Part shown: positions 9,077 through 17,622 of the stretch, one piece after another
How positions within the stretch are numbered: the first letter of the stretch is position 1
Layout of the letters: the number at the start of each line of letters is the position of its first letter
Origin: Dickeya zeae NCPPB 2538
GTDB taxonomy: Bacteria; Pseudomonadota; Gammaproteobacteria; Enterobacterales; Enterobacteriaceae
Direction of reading: 5' to 3'
Length of the DNA stretch: 64,000 nt
NCBI RefSeq assembly: GCF_000406165.1
Contig: NZ_CM001977.1
Coordinates: forward strand, 855,090 to 919,089
Notes under the pieces: model-generated
Told to the model about the DNA's origin: nothing
Seen by the model: only the letters and a program-made list of their open reading frames with translations
Database searches by the model: none
Position numbers and translations under genes: made by a program

Positions 9077-9172
9077 AGGGTGGCTCCTTATGGTTGGCGA
9101 TGTATTCCAGCAGGCAATGTTCCGCTAAGAGAGATATACTCAATTATACTGGTTATTTGAACAGGTTTGCGC

Positions 9173-9826
9173 ATGAATTTTGAACTGTTTGCCGATGAGC
9201 CGCCGGAGCGCCGGAATGAAACGTTGGCACCCGGTGCGGTGGTGTTGCGCGGTTTTGCCTGGCCGCAGGCCGATGCGTTGCTGGCAGCTCTCAAGACCGT
9301 GACGCAACGAGCGCCGTTTCGGCACCTGGTGACGCCGGGCGGGTATACCATGTCGGTGGCGATGAGTAATTGCGGGACACTGGGTTGGGTGAGCGACGAG
9401 CACGGCTATCGCTACAGCGCGCAGGACCCGCTCAGCGGTCAGCCCTGGCCTGCTATGCCCGCTTGTTTCTTGCAGTTGTCTCAGGCCGCGGCACGCGAGG
9501 CGGGATATCACGACTTTGCGCCCGATGCCTGCCTGATTAACCGCTACGCCGTTGGTGCCAAACTGTCGTTACATCAGGACAAAGACGAGCTGGATTTACG
9601 CCAGCCGATTGTGTCCGTGTCGTTAGGGTTGAGCGCGGTGTTCTTGTTCGGTGGCATGAAACGCAGCGACCCTTGCCAGCGGCTGACGTTGACGCACGGT
9701 GATGTGGTGGTGTGGGGGGGGCCGTCCCGATTGTGTTACCACGCTATTTTGCCGCTAAAACGCGGGCCGTTGCCGATGGGAATGTCCGATGAGGTACGCC
9801 TGAATCTGACGTTTCGCTGCGTATGA
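9173..9826 (+). CDS. alkB: Alkylated DNA repair dioxygenase AlkB
   Basis: 217-residue Fe(II)/2-oxoglutarate dioxygenase that oxidatively removes methyl groups from 1-methyladenine and 3-methylcytosine in DNA. The iron-binding facial triad begins in LSLHQDKDE (H-x-D) and is completed by a histidine in LCYHAIL; the 2-oxoglutarate-binding RLNLTFR is near the C-terminus. I chose the ATG at 9173 (MNFELFADEP) over a TTG two codons earlier because MNFELF is the family-like start. Divergent from the AlkA-like glycosylase; a strong hairpin ends the gene. Confidence 0.92.
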   Translation: MNFELFADEPPERRNETLAPGAVVLRGFAWPQADALLAALKTVTQRAPFRHLVTPGGYTMSVAMSNCGTLGWVSDEHGYRYSAQDPLSGQPWPAMPACFLQLSQAAAREAGYHDFAPDACLINRYAVGAKLSLHQDKDELDLRQPIVSVSLGLSAVFLFGGMKRSDPCQRLTLTHGDVVVWGGPSRLCYHAILPLKRGPLPMGMSDEVRLNLTFRCV

Positions 9827-9855
9827 GTGTCCCCCACGGTGTGGGGGACACTCAT
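9823..9855. terminator. Strong bidirectional terminator between alkB and the FAD reductase gene
   Basis: Perfect 15-base arms (ATGAGTGTCCCCCAC / GTGGGGGACACTCAT) with a three-base loop. The left arm includes the alkB stop codon. It separates two convergent transcripts. Confidence 0.75.
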
Positions 9856-9870
9856 CATGACGTTGTATGA

Positions 9871-11442
9871 TTACTTCGCAGAGAAGTGCATGTACTCCAG
9901 CGCGTTTTCACCCGCTATACGGCCTGAGTTGAGGGCAAAACCGAACGTCCCGCCGCCCAACAGCAAGTCATAGGTGTCGCCGTACATACCGGCGGCATCG
10001 TTGCCGGTCACGTACAGGCCCGGTACCGCGCTGCCGTTGGGGCTGACTGCTTCCATTTTCTCGTTAATTTTCACACCGCCGAGCGTACCGAGTGCTGCTG
10101 GCATCATCTTCACCGCATAGAACGGGCCGGTTTTCACCGGGCGCAGATAATCCATGTTCTTGTTGAAGATCTCGTCGCGTTTCTGGGTAGCATAGCGATT
10201 GTTGTCTTCAATGGTGCGTTTCAGCACGGCCGGGTCGATGGCCATTTGTTTGGCCAGGTCGTCGATACTGTTGCTTTTGAAGACAAAACCGCGGTTTTTC
10301 TGGAGCTCTTTGGCAAACTCGTCGTCGAATTTCACCAGTTTGGTATTGGCGATAACCCATTCACCGATCGGCACATCAATACCGTCGTTGACCACGTGCT
10401 TGCGGGTTTCCTCGTCGAAGACGGAGTACATAACGCCACCTGCTTTCGCCAGCGCGTTACCGGCGTGCGGCCAAATGATAACGATGGACTCATCGGTGAA
10501 GCGGCGTCCGGTTTTGTCTACCCACAGGTACGGCTGGCGAGCGGCGGCCAGCATCTGGGAGTTAGGGGCATACTCCGGCAGACCGGGGCGGTAAGACTGC
10601 ACTACGCCCATGCCTTCTTCTTTGGCACCGGCTTTCCACGCCATTTTGATGCCGTCGCCGTCTTTACCGATGTTACCGACCATGATGGTGTCGGGCATAG
10701 CGACGTATTTTTGCAGCATCTCTTTGTTGTTGGCGTAACCACCGGTGGCGACGATCACCGCTTTGGTGTCGATCTGGAACGGTTTACCGTCGCTGCCTTC
10801 CGCGATCACGCCGGTAATTTTGCCGTCCTTCATCACCAGGTCTTTACCGGCGGTTTTCACCAGTGTGGTGACCTTCATGTTCTTAAACTGCTCATGGAAG
10901 GTTTTGATCAGGTAGCGACCGTGGCCGGGGCCATCGATAACGTGCCAGGTCAGCATCCCGCCCGGCCCGCCGGGGCCGATGTATTCAAACTTGATGCCTT
11001 TGGATTTCACCCACTCGATGGTGTCGGCGGAACGATTGACGAAGGTACGCACCACATACGGGTTGGCCATCCAGTGGCTGTATTCCATGATGGTTTTAAA
11101 GGCCATATCCGGCGTGACGACGATCCCTTGGCGTTTTTGCATCGAACTGTTGGCCGCGAAGATACCTTCCGCGAAATTGCCTGTGCCGCCGACGGCGGGC
11201 TGTTTTTCCAGTAAGACGACGCTAGCGCCTTTCTCGGCGGCCGCCATGGTAGCGGCAGTACCGGCGGCACCCGCACCAATCACCACCACATCCGCGCTTT
11301 TCGGGATGTCGACCGTTTTGGCCGGTTCAGCGCTTTTCGCCGGTTCTGCCGCGGGCTCGGGTTGTCCTGATGCCTGAGCAGAGGTGATTCCCAGCACCGA
11401 GAGGCACAAAGCCGCAAGGAGTTTTTTTCGGTATTGAACCAT
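9871..11442 (-). CDS. Exported FAD-dependent reductase (fumarate reductase/urocanate reductase superfamily), substrate unknown
   Basis: 523 residues. A Sec signal peptide (KKLLAALCLSVLGITSAQA, residues 5-23) is followed by an Ala/Glu/Pro/Lys-rich linker, then the FAD-binding motif VVVIGAGAAGTAATMAAAEKG (from about residue 51), then the flavin reductase domain ending in LNSGRIAGENAL. Periplasmic. Relatives are Shewanella flavocytochrome c3 and urocanate reductase. Unlike those it has no haem domain; a separate FMN protein is encoded just upstream. The sites that bind the dicarboxylate in fumarate reductases differ: HHTMGG is LGTLGG here and NRLGGN is LLLGGG. It is therefore probably not a fumarate reductase. 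Last gene of the five-gene operon. Confidence 0.8.
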   Translation of the reverse strand: MVQYRKKLLAALCLSVLGITSAQASGQPEPAAEPAKSAEPAKTVDIPKSADVVVIGAGAAGTAATMAAAEKGASVVLLEKQPAVGGTGNFAEGIFAANSSMQKRQGIVVTPDMAFKTIMEYSHWMANPYVVRTFVNRSADTIEWVKSKGIKFEYIGPGGPGGMLTWHVIDGPGHGRYLIKTFHEQFKNMKVTTLVKTAGKDLVMKDGKITGVIAEGSDGKPFQIDTKAVIVATGGYANNKEMLQKYVAMPDTIMVGNIGKDGDGIKMAWKAGAKEEGMGVVQSYRPGLPEYAPNSQMLAAARQPYLWVDKTGRRFTDESIVIIWPHAGNALAKAGGVMYSVFDEETRKHVVNDGIDVPIGEWVIANTKLVKFDDEFAKELQKNRGFVFKSNSIDDLAKQMAIDPAVLKRTIEDNNRYATQKRDEIFNKNMDYLRPVKTGPFYAVKMMPAALGTLGGVKINEKMEAVSPNGSAVPGLYVTGNDAAGMYGDTYDLLLGGGTFGFALNSGRIAGENALEYMHFSAK

Positions 11443-11504
11443 ATTATTTTCCTTTTATTTTACGCGTGGAATAACGCGCCAAAGACTGGCGCATCGTCCG
11501 GTAT

Positions 11505-11858
11505 TCAGTTCGCCTTGGCTTTGGCGTAAGCCGCCTGCGAGGCGTCATGCACCGCGCCACTGGTCATGGTGGCGCCGGAAACCCCATCGACATTGATGGT
11601 CTTTTTCTCGGTCATGGTTTTGGCCAGCTCTTTGGCCGCTTCGCCGCCGACTTCCGGGGTTTCGTCTGGGGCATCGATAGTGGCTTTTTGCACGACGCCT
11701 TTGGCATCGATATCCAGAGTGACGGTGACGTCACCACCGATACCTTGTCCGGTCGCTGAGTAGGTACCGGCTTTGAATTGGTCTTCAGCGACGGCCACGC
11801 CAGCTATCAGCAACAGGCAACCCAATAATGTGATGGAACTTTTTTTCATAACGAACAT
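11505..11858 (-). CDS. Exported FMN-binding domain protein (flavinylated electron carrier)
   Basis: 117 residues: signal peptide (KKSSITLLGCLLLIAGVAVA) followed by a single FMN-binding domain (Pfam FMN_bind type) ending with the flavin transferase acceptor motif DGVSGATMTSGA, where ApbE attaches FMN to the first threonine of SGAT. It is the likely soluble periplasmic carrier that hands electrons to the FAD reductase encoded 62 bases downstream, replacing the haem or FMN domain that is fused in related reductases. Start is ambiguous: a second ATG three codons in (11849) gives MKKSSI, a more usual signal-peptide start. No apbE is in the window. Confidence 0.85.
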   Translation of the reverse strand: MFVMKKSSITLLGCLLLIAGVAVAEDQFKAGTYSATGQGIGGDVTVTLDIDAKGVVQKATIDAPDETPEVGGEAAKELAKTMTEKKTINVDGVSGATMTSGAVHDASQAAYAKAKAN

Positions 11859-11905
11859 TCACTCTGTATGGTTAATATCATCAATAAACGGGAACCCGCG
11901 CCGGG

Positions 11906-13285
11906 CTAAGGGGTCAGCAGCGTTTTCCCTTCTTCGTGGCTGAGATGGCGAAACAACAGGCAACTCAGCGGTAATCCGGTGCCGAGCAGTAGCAACAGCA
12001 GGCTGAAATGGTTGATGTTCAGTAGTGGTTCCCATTGGGAAAACAGCCGCAACGCCGGGAAGGTCAGCGCCATGCTGAGCATGACGGCAATCAACTGACT
12101 GAGGATCATGATGTTATTGCCGCTGTTGTAGGTGTCGCTGCACAGGTGGCAGCAGGCCAGCGTGCTTTCCGCTGAGTGCAACAACGCGGTCATCAGGCCG
12201 ATAGCGACAGCGCAGACGCCAATCACCGGCAGTAAGCGGTGCTGAATGGCGAGGCCGAGCAGCAGCACGAGGGCTGAGGCCAGCAGCGTGCCGTACATCA
12301 GCACATTGCGGTAACCCAGCCAGCGAATCAGCGGTTCGAACACCAGCTTGGCCAGCAGCGCGCCGAGGGAAAACAGCAACATGATGAGACCGGCGGTCGC
12401 GGGCGGCAGCCCGAGCGAGGTCTGAACCACCAGTGATATCACTACCGGCAGCGAGGCCAGCAGTAAGCGGGTGAGCACACCACCCCATACCCCGACATAA
12501 AAAGAACGGATGCTGAACAGGGACACCGGCAGCAGCGCTTCGCGCCCCGGCAGGTCACTGCGCAGGTAAAATAACGTGCAAAGGGTACAGGCCAGACCCA
12601 ACAGCACGATGACTGGCAGCGACAGCAGGTGCCGCGGTGCCGCGGCCAATAACAAGGTTACCGTTAACAGAATGCCGACCAGTGGCAGCAGGTGACGCAT
12701 CGACACCCGGCAGGTGCTGACGCGGGTGCTCGTATCCGTCGGCAGAATGCGCCACGCCAGCCACAGGCACAGCAGCGCCAGGGGGACTGGCGCGATAAAA
12801 ATAGCCCGCCAGGATAACCCGTCGGTCAGCAGGCTACCCAACAGCGGGCCCGTCAGGGTGCCGAACATGCCGAGCAGCGTCATACGGTTAAGGAAGGACA
12901 ACCGGGTATCGGCGGGGGTGTATCGCAGCACTTGTGTGCGGATCACCGGCAACAGTAGCGCGCCGCCGGTTCCCTGAATAAACCGCCCCAAACCCAGTTG
13001 GAGCGCGGAATCAGCATGAAAGCACAGCAGTGCGCCGCCGGTGAAGATGGTCAGGGCGGCGAGACACGTACGCCGCTCTCCCAGATGCTGGCTCAGCCAA
13101 CTGTTAATCGGGGTAAAGGCCACGACGGTGATGACGTAAGCCATGACGATCGGTTCCATACGCAAGACGGGCTGGTGCAGCGCACGGGCTATCGCTGGTA
13201 CGGCGACGTACAGCATGGTGGTGTCCAGCGATTGCATGAAGAACGCCGCCGAAGCCAGCCAGAAGAGTGCGCGTGGGCCCGTCAT
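11906..13285 (-). CDS. MFS transporter (DHA2/EmrB-like) of the flavin reductase operon
   Basis: 459 residues with about 14 hydrophobic segments. The start region MTGPRALFWLASAAFFMQSLDTTMLYVAVPAIAR and the RFIQGTGGALLLPV motif are typical of the drug:H+ antiporter-2 group. It sits between the nrfD-like gene (its ATG is 2 bases beyond that stop) and the FMN protein, within one operon. This suggests that it moves the electron acceptor or its reduced product rather than a drug. The substrate cannot be read from sequence. Confidence 0.75.
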   Translation of the reverse strand: MTGPRALFWLASAAFFMQSLDTTMLYVAVPAIARALHQPVLRMEPIVMAYVITVVAFTPINSWLSQHLGERRTCLAALTIFTGGALLCFHADSALQLGLGRFIQGTGGALLLPVIRTQVLRYTPADTRLSFLNRMTLLGMFGTLTGPLLGSLLTDGLSWRAIFIAPVPLALLCLWLAWRILPTDTSTRVSTCRVSMRHLLPLVGILLTVTLLLAAAPRHLLSLPVIVLLGLACTLCTLFYLRSDLPGREALLPVSLFSIRSFYVGVWGGVLTRLLLASLPVVISLVVQTSLGLPPATAGLIMLLFSLGALLAKLVFEPLIRWLGYRNVLMYGTLLASALVLLLGLAIQHRLLPVIGVCAVAIGLMTALLHSAESTLACCHLCSDTYNSGNNIMILSQLIAVMLSMALTFPALRLFSQWEPLLNINHFSLLLLLLGTGLPLSCLLFRHLSHEEGKTLLTP

Positions 13286-13287
13286 AG

Positions 13288-14244
13288 TCAGGCTACCGTC
13301 ATCTGACCGGCGTACAGCACGAACAGCCGCAGCAGGAAGACACCCAGCAGCGTCAGGCTGGCGGTAAGGCGCGGCAGGAACGCGATACGGCGTTGCATCG
13401 CCGGTACACTGCCTGCCGCCAGCGGCACCAGCATGCCGATGACGATAATACCGATCCAGAACACGCCGCCCCAGAATCCGCTCAACGCTACCTGTGCCGC
13501 GACCAATTTCTGCCCACCGCCTAATAACAGGCCAGTAAAAAAGGCAAAGAGCAAAAACAGTTCAACCAGCGCGATCGGCTTTTCCAGTTTGTGCAGCAGA
13601 TGCAGGGTGTGCGGGCAGTATTGCTGGCTGCTCGCCGAGGCACCGACCATCATCAGTACCGCGACGCCGGAGGTGACGCCGGACACCAGAAACAGCACCG
13701 GCAGTACTGGATTGTTCAGCAGTGGAAAGGATTTCAACGCCGAGAGCAGAAAGCCGGTATAGCAACCGAGCAACAACGCCAGCACCAGCAAGACATTTTC
13801 TACCGGACGCAGGTAGCGAGTCACCCAGGCGATAACCCGGTTGAGCACCGCGTGTAACGCGCCCGGCAACCGGCGTTCACTCCAGGCCAGCAGCGGTTGG
13901 CGGTACAGGCTGGCAATCCACAGGAACATCACCAGCATGTACACCTGAAACAGCATCACCCCCAGCGACATGATGGAATGGGGATTATAGAACACCATCA
14001 AATACCAGAAGGTAATGGGGCGGGCGAGGTGGAAAATCAGGATCACCAATCCGACGATGACCGACAGCGGCGCGATGATCGCCGTGGCGGCTATCAACGG
14101 ATTAGTGTGTTGATTTTCTGCGGGCAGATAGCGGCGAAACAGTAACGTCAGCACCATCATTCCCGAGGAAATTCCTACCAGCAGCAGGTAAACGGCGATG
14201 GGCCAGTCCCATACCAGCGAAGGAAAGTGAAAGGCGTTATGCAT
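13288..14244 (-). CDS. NrfD/PsrC-family membrane quinol dehydrogenase subunit
   Basis: 318-residue integral membrane protein with about eight transmembrane helices, of the NrfD/polysulfide-reductase PsrC type. These proteins oxidise menaquinol or ubiquinol in the inner membrane and pass electrons to a partner Fe-S protein. The opening LVWDWPIAVYLLLVGISSG is typical of the family. It overlaps the upstream Fe-S gene by 8 bases and is followed after 2 bases by the MFS gene, so all are translated as a coupled operon. In this setting it would feed the periplasmic flavoproteins. Confidence 0.88.
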   Translation of the reverse strand: MHNAFHFPSLVWDWPIAVYLLLVGISSGMMVLTLLFRRYLPAENQHTNPLIAATAIIAPLSVIVGLVILIFHLARPITFWYLMVFYNPHSIMSLGVMLFQVYMLVMFLWIASLYRQPLLAWSERRLPGALHAVLNRVIAWVTRYLRPVENVLLVLALLLGCYTGFLLSALKSFPLLNNPVLPVLFLVSGVTSGVAVLMMVGASASSQQYCPHTLHLLHKLEKPIALVELFLLFAFFTGLLLGGGQKLVAAQVALSGFWGGVFWIGIIVIGMLVPLAAGSVPAMQRRIAFLPRLTASLTLLGVFLLRLFVLYAGQMTVA

Positions 14245-14935
14245 GATCGCTTTCTCCGTATTTACCCGGTATGCGGTAAAGGTTAGGGCCGGTACCCAGG
14301 TAGACTTTGCTGCGGTAGATAGGGTTGCTTTTGATCATTTTCGAAATATCGCTGTCCGGATCGTTGAGATCACCAAACACCAGCGCTTTGGTCGGGCAAA
14401 TTTCGACGCAGGCCGGTTTTTTGCCTGCCGCCAGATTGGTTTCCCGACAGAAATTGCACTTATCTGCGGTGTTGGTTACCGGGTTGATAAAGCGCACGTG
14501 GTATGGGCAGGCGGCGATGCAGTAGCGACAACCGACGCAGCGTTTGTCGTTGACATCGACAATGCCGGTCAGCGCATCTTTGAATGAGGCCCCGGTTGGG
14601 CAGACAGACACACAAGGCGGGTTATCGCAGTGCTGGCAGGACTGACGGAAGAACTGTTTAATGGGTTTAGTGGTATCGGTGGCGGGGATATCGACGGTTT
14701 GTATGATATTCAGCCGGGTGACGCCCTCCGGTACCTGATTAGTTTTACGGCAGGCGGTCATGCAGGCTTTGCAGCCGATGCAGCGCAGCTCGTTGTGCAA
14801 AATGCCGTATTTTACCGGTCGCACCCCAGTGGTCGGTAATGCCGTTTCCTGTGCGGCCACTGGCAGGCCACTGCCGGAAACGGCCAGCGCGCTGCCCATA
14901 ATGGCAATAAAACGGCGTCGGGTATAATTTTCCAT
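14237..14935 (-). CDS. Tat-exported 4x[4Fe-4S] ferredoxin-type subunit (NrfC-like)
   Basis: 232 residues. The N-terminus MENYTRRRFIAIMGSALAVSG has a twin-arginine (RRRF) signal, so the protein is exported folded. Four ferredoxin-type cysteine motifs follow: CIGCKACMTAC, CQHCDNPPCVSVC, CVGCRYCIAAC and CNFC...CVEIC, giving four [4Fe-4S] clusters in a linear wire as in NrfC, TtrB and DmsB. First gene of the operon; it pairs with the NrfD-like protein to take electrons from quinol to the exported flavoproteins. Confidence 0.9.
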   Translation of the reverse strand: MENYTRRRFIAIMGSALAVSGSGLPVAAQETALPTTGVRPVKYGILHNELRCIGCKACMTACRKTNQVPEGVTRLNIIQTVDIPATDTTKPIKQFFRQSCQHCDNPPCVSVCPTGASFKDALTGIVDVNDKRCVGCRYCIAACPYHVRFINPVTNTADKCNFCRETNLAAGKKPACVEICPTKALVFGDLNDPDSDISKMIKSNPIYRSKVYLGTGPNLYRIPGKYGESDHA

Positions 14936-15410
14936 AAAATAACCTTTCAGAAAGCAAATATCGGTTTGCAGCTATCACGCTCTGCGCGGCAATAAATCGT
15001 TTTTATTTTCTTTTCACTGGGCATGAATACACGCAGTGAATAACAACAATGCTCGTTTATTAGAAATAAGAAGATGTTTTAAAAATAATGAGTGTTAAAA
15101 AGTCAGACATCTTGATGGGAATAATTGGAGCATGTGCACCTGGCGGGATATGTGTCACGCTTCACATTTAATTTTTTGTATATCCGGATAAAAATAATTG
15201 CAAAATACGATAACTGGCGAGAAAACTGCTATTATTGTCGTGAGTTTTATTGTTAATGTTATTTTTGTTGTTTGTTTTTGTTATCAATGTGTCTTTTTTG
15301 ATTTATGCGGAAAATATCTCTTTAGTTAAAATGAATAAAAATGATGTGGCGCAATGATTTGATAGCGCGGGACGTTATTTGTGTCGATACATAAAAAGCG
15401 AAAAATAAAA
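14936..15410. other. AT-rich promoter region of the flavin reductase operon
   Basis: No gene seen. At 15151-15166 the bases TGTGT-CACGCT-TCACA match the CRP/FNR-family palindrome TGTGA-N6-TCACA at 9 of 10 positions, about 215 bases upstream of the Fe-S gene. The remainder is strongly AT-rich. I did not find a proper FNR site (TTGAT-N4-ATCAA). Confidence 0.5.
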
Positions 15411-15430
15411 AACGCCTCGAAGGAGGCGTT
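15411..15430 (-). terminator. Terminator of the esterase gene
   Basis: Eight-base perfect arms (AACGCCTC / GAGGCGTT) around GAAG, followed on the minus strand by a T-rich run (TTTTATTTTT). Confidence 0.75.
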
Positions 15431-15448
15431 TCAGCGCAATGGCGAACA

Positions 15449-15502
15449 ACTGATTAATGGTTATCGACTGATTAATGACTATCTACCGGTTAATGACTGC
15501 CA
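15449..15502. repeat. Three 18-base tandem repeats overlapping the esterase stop codon
   Basis: Units ACTGATTAATGGTTATCG, ACTGATTAATGACTATCT and ACCGGTTAATGACTGCCA lie head to tail. Each carries CATTAA on the minus strand, so the His-stop end of the esterase gene is present three times. Confidence 0.6.
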
Positions 15503-16482
15503 ACCGATGATGGCTTCAACTGACGGTCCAGAAACTGAAGCACTTTCTGCATGATTTCTGGCTGTACCCAGTAAATGCCGCCATGCTCCGCGCCTTTCAC
15601 CACGTAATAGGTGCTGTTGATGCCATGGGCTATCAGCGCCTTGTGCAGCATGTCGGTCTGATGAGGGGAAACTACCGTATCGGCGCTACCGTGCATGATT
15701 AAAAAAGGCGGTGTGTTCTTGCTGATATAGTTGATCGGGTTGGCGGCGGCGGTTTTTTCCGGGAAGCGGGTAATCGGGCCGCCTTCATTGAACACCGAAG
15801 TGCCGTTGACCCAGATAGCTTCGGTTGAGGACGCCGACGCGTGTTTCTGTACCACTGCATCCGGGAAGCCTTCACCGACGCGGGTCAGGTCTGACAGGCC
15901 ATAGAAATCGATCACCGCTTGTACCTGACTGCTTTGGTCCAGGTGTTCACCACGGTCAAATTGCTTGTCGCCGTTGCTGGTACCGGCGAATGCCGCCAGA
16001 TAGCCACCGGCTGAGGCACCGAACACGGCCACATGATTCGTATCAATGCCGAATTTGCTCGCATTGGCGCGCAGATAGCGAATGGCGGATTTCACGTCCT
16101 CCAGCGGGGCGGGGAACAGTACGGTGGGTGCCACGCGGTACTCCATGCTGGCGACCACGTAACCCGCTTCCGCCATTTTCAGCCGTTGCTGGATATAGTT
16201 GTCTTTATTGGCGTTGATGAAGCCGCCGCCGGTGATGAACAACACGGCGGGCTGCGGTGATTTGGCTTCCGGCTGGAGAATATCCATCTTTAACGCGACG
16301 TTAGCATAGCCGCGCATCGGCACCTGCGCGTAAACCACGTCGGAAATCAGTTTAACCGACGGCTGACGCGGGGTCAGCGTCAGTTCATGTGTGTTGTCTG
16401 CTGCCATCGTATGGGGAACCTGAGCGGCTGCGGTAATGATAATGGAAGATAACAGTATCATTTTGAGGGGTGGGGTACGCAT
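15490..16482 (-). CDS. Exported alpha/beta-hydrolase (acetyl esterase/BD-FAE-like)
   Basis: 330 residues. Signal peptide (about 1-27, ending HTMA) suggests periplasmic location. Oxyanion motif FITGGGF (about 82-88) and nucleophile GASAGG near residue 160 are those of the hormone-sensitive-lipase/BD-FAE esterases. The acid is in GSADTVVSP and the catalytic histidine in GAEHGG, so the triad is complete. A plant-polymer de-esterification role (acetyl or feruloyl) is possible, as with the periplasmic pectin acetylesterase PaeX of Dickeya, but I cannot match it to PaeX. Divergent from a LysR gene that may regulate it. Confidence 0.75.
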   Translation of the reverse strand: MRTPPLKMILLSSIIITAAAQVPHTMAADNTHELTLTPRQPSVKLISDVVYAQVPMRGYANVALKMDILQPEAKSPQPAVLFITGGGFINANKDNYIQQRLKMAEAGYVVASMEYRVAPTVLFPAPLEDVKSAIRYLRANASKFGIDTNHVAVFGASAGGYLAAFAGTSNGDKQFDRGEHLDQSSQVQAVIDFYGLSDLTRVGEGFPDAVVQKHASASSTEAIWVNGTSVFNEGGPITRFPEKTAAANPINYISKNTPPFLIMHGSADTVVSPHQTDMLHKALIAHGINSTYYVVKGAEHGGIYWVQPEIMQKVLQFLDRQLKPSSVGSH

Positions 16483-16674
16483 GAATTATTCCTTAAAAAA
16501 ATTATTTTCTGATCATTGTTTTTGAATCAATATGCAAGCAGACGGATGAGCATAAGGTACAGTCAGGGTGCAGGCTAACATGGTGATGATTAATACAATT
16601 GTGCTTAATCTCACATTAGTATTTTAACAAATTCATATAATTAATATTCGATAAGGTTATAAATAAAAATAATC

Positions 16675-17577
16675 ATGATAAGTATCAAGCGAGCACTTTA
16701 TTACCATGAGTTGGTCCGCAAAGGGAGTTTTACCCGTGCCGCCAAATCTCTCAATATCTCTCAGGCCTTTCTTTCTCAGGAAATATCCCGACTGGAACAG
16801 GAGTTAGAACGAAAACTGATTAATCGCACCACCCGCCAGTTTGCGTTAACGCCATTCGGCGAAGCGTTTGATGAAAAAATCAAACCACTGATTCGCGAGT
16901 ATTACGACGTAGAACAATTTGTGCAATCGTACGAAGAAAGTCAGGATGGTGCCCTGATGGTCGGGGTGATTCCTATCTTCAACCGGCTGAAATACTACGA
17001 TGTCTTTACGTCATTTCAGAAGCAGCACCCGAATATCGAGTTATCGTTTATTGATGGCGTCAGCAGCGACTTGCTGGAAAAGGTCAGAAATGCCGAGATT
17101 CATGTGTCGCTCTCCACGCCATTCGATGATTATTTGCAGGACCCACTGTTTAATCACACCATCTTTCTGGATGACAATCTGGTGGCGGTGATGGCCGCCG
17201 ATCACCCGCTGGCAGGGCAAGACAGCCTGACGCTGGAGCAACTGGCGCAGGAGCGGCCGATTGTGCCGCAAAAAGGTACCGGCGAGCATGCGGCGGTGTC
17301 GGCGGCGTTCAATCGTGCCGGGCTGGAGGAGACCTGCTTTCGTGAGTGCAGCAATCTCGACATCATTATGGATCTGGTGATGCACCACGGCGGCGTAGTC
17401 TTTCTGTGCACCTCGGTGGCGGGGAGCCTGAAGGGGTACGATATCGCTATTCGCCCGGTCGCTACGCCGATCATCCGTACGTTTGCTGTCAGCTATCTCA
17501 AGCGTAGCGCGGGCATTCCGATGGTGCGCCGTTTTCTGGATTTCATGGAGCGCCATCACCCGACGCTACGTGGGTAA
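16675..17577 (+). CDS. LysR-family regulator, divergent from the esterase
   Basis: 300 residues: winged helix-turn-helix at residues 3-62 (SFTRAAKSLNISQAFLSQEI) and an intact effector domain. The 190-base AT-rich gap shared with the esterase gene is the likely shared control region. The ligand is unknown. Ribosome site upstream of the ATG is weak (nearest AAGG is about 20 bases away). Confidence 0.8.
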   Translation: MISIKRALYYHELVRKGSFTRAAKSLNISQAFLSQEISRLEQELERKLINRTTRQFALTPFGEAFDEKIKPLIREYYDVEQFVQSYEESQDGALMVGVIPIFNRLKYYDVFTSFQKQHPNIELSFIDGVSSDLLEKVRNAEIHVSLSTPFDDYLQDPLFNHTIFLDDNLVAVMAADHPLAGQDSLTLEQLAQERPIVPQKGTGEHAAVSAAFNRAGLEETCFRECSNLDIIMDLVMHHGGVVFLCTSVAGSLKGYDIAIRPVATPIIRTFAVSYLKRSAGIPMVRRFLDFMERHHPTLRG

Positions 17578-17622
17578 CGGCTGGCTTATCCGTTATCAGG
17601 CGCGATGAGCGCCCGAGCGGGT

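Noticed and set aside
10246..11214. 322-codon open frame opposite the FAD reductase gene
   Set aside because: Antisense shadow of a coding region with a clear family; no ribosome site or motif.
15231..15310. FNR site upstream of the Fe-S/NrfD operon
   Set aside because: An ATCAA half-site exists but its partner does not match TTGAT at the required spacing; only a CRP-like palindrome at 15151-15166 stands.
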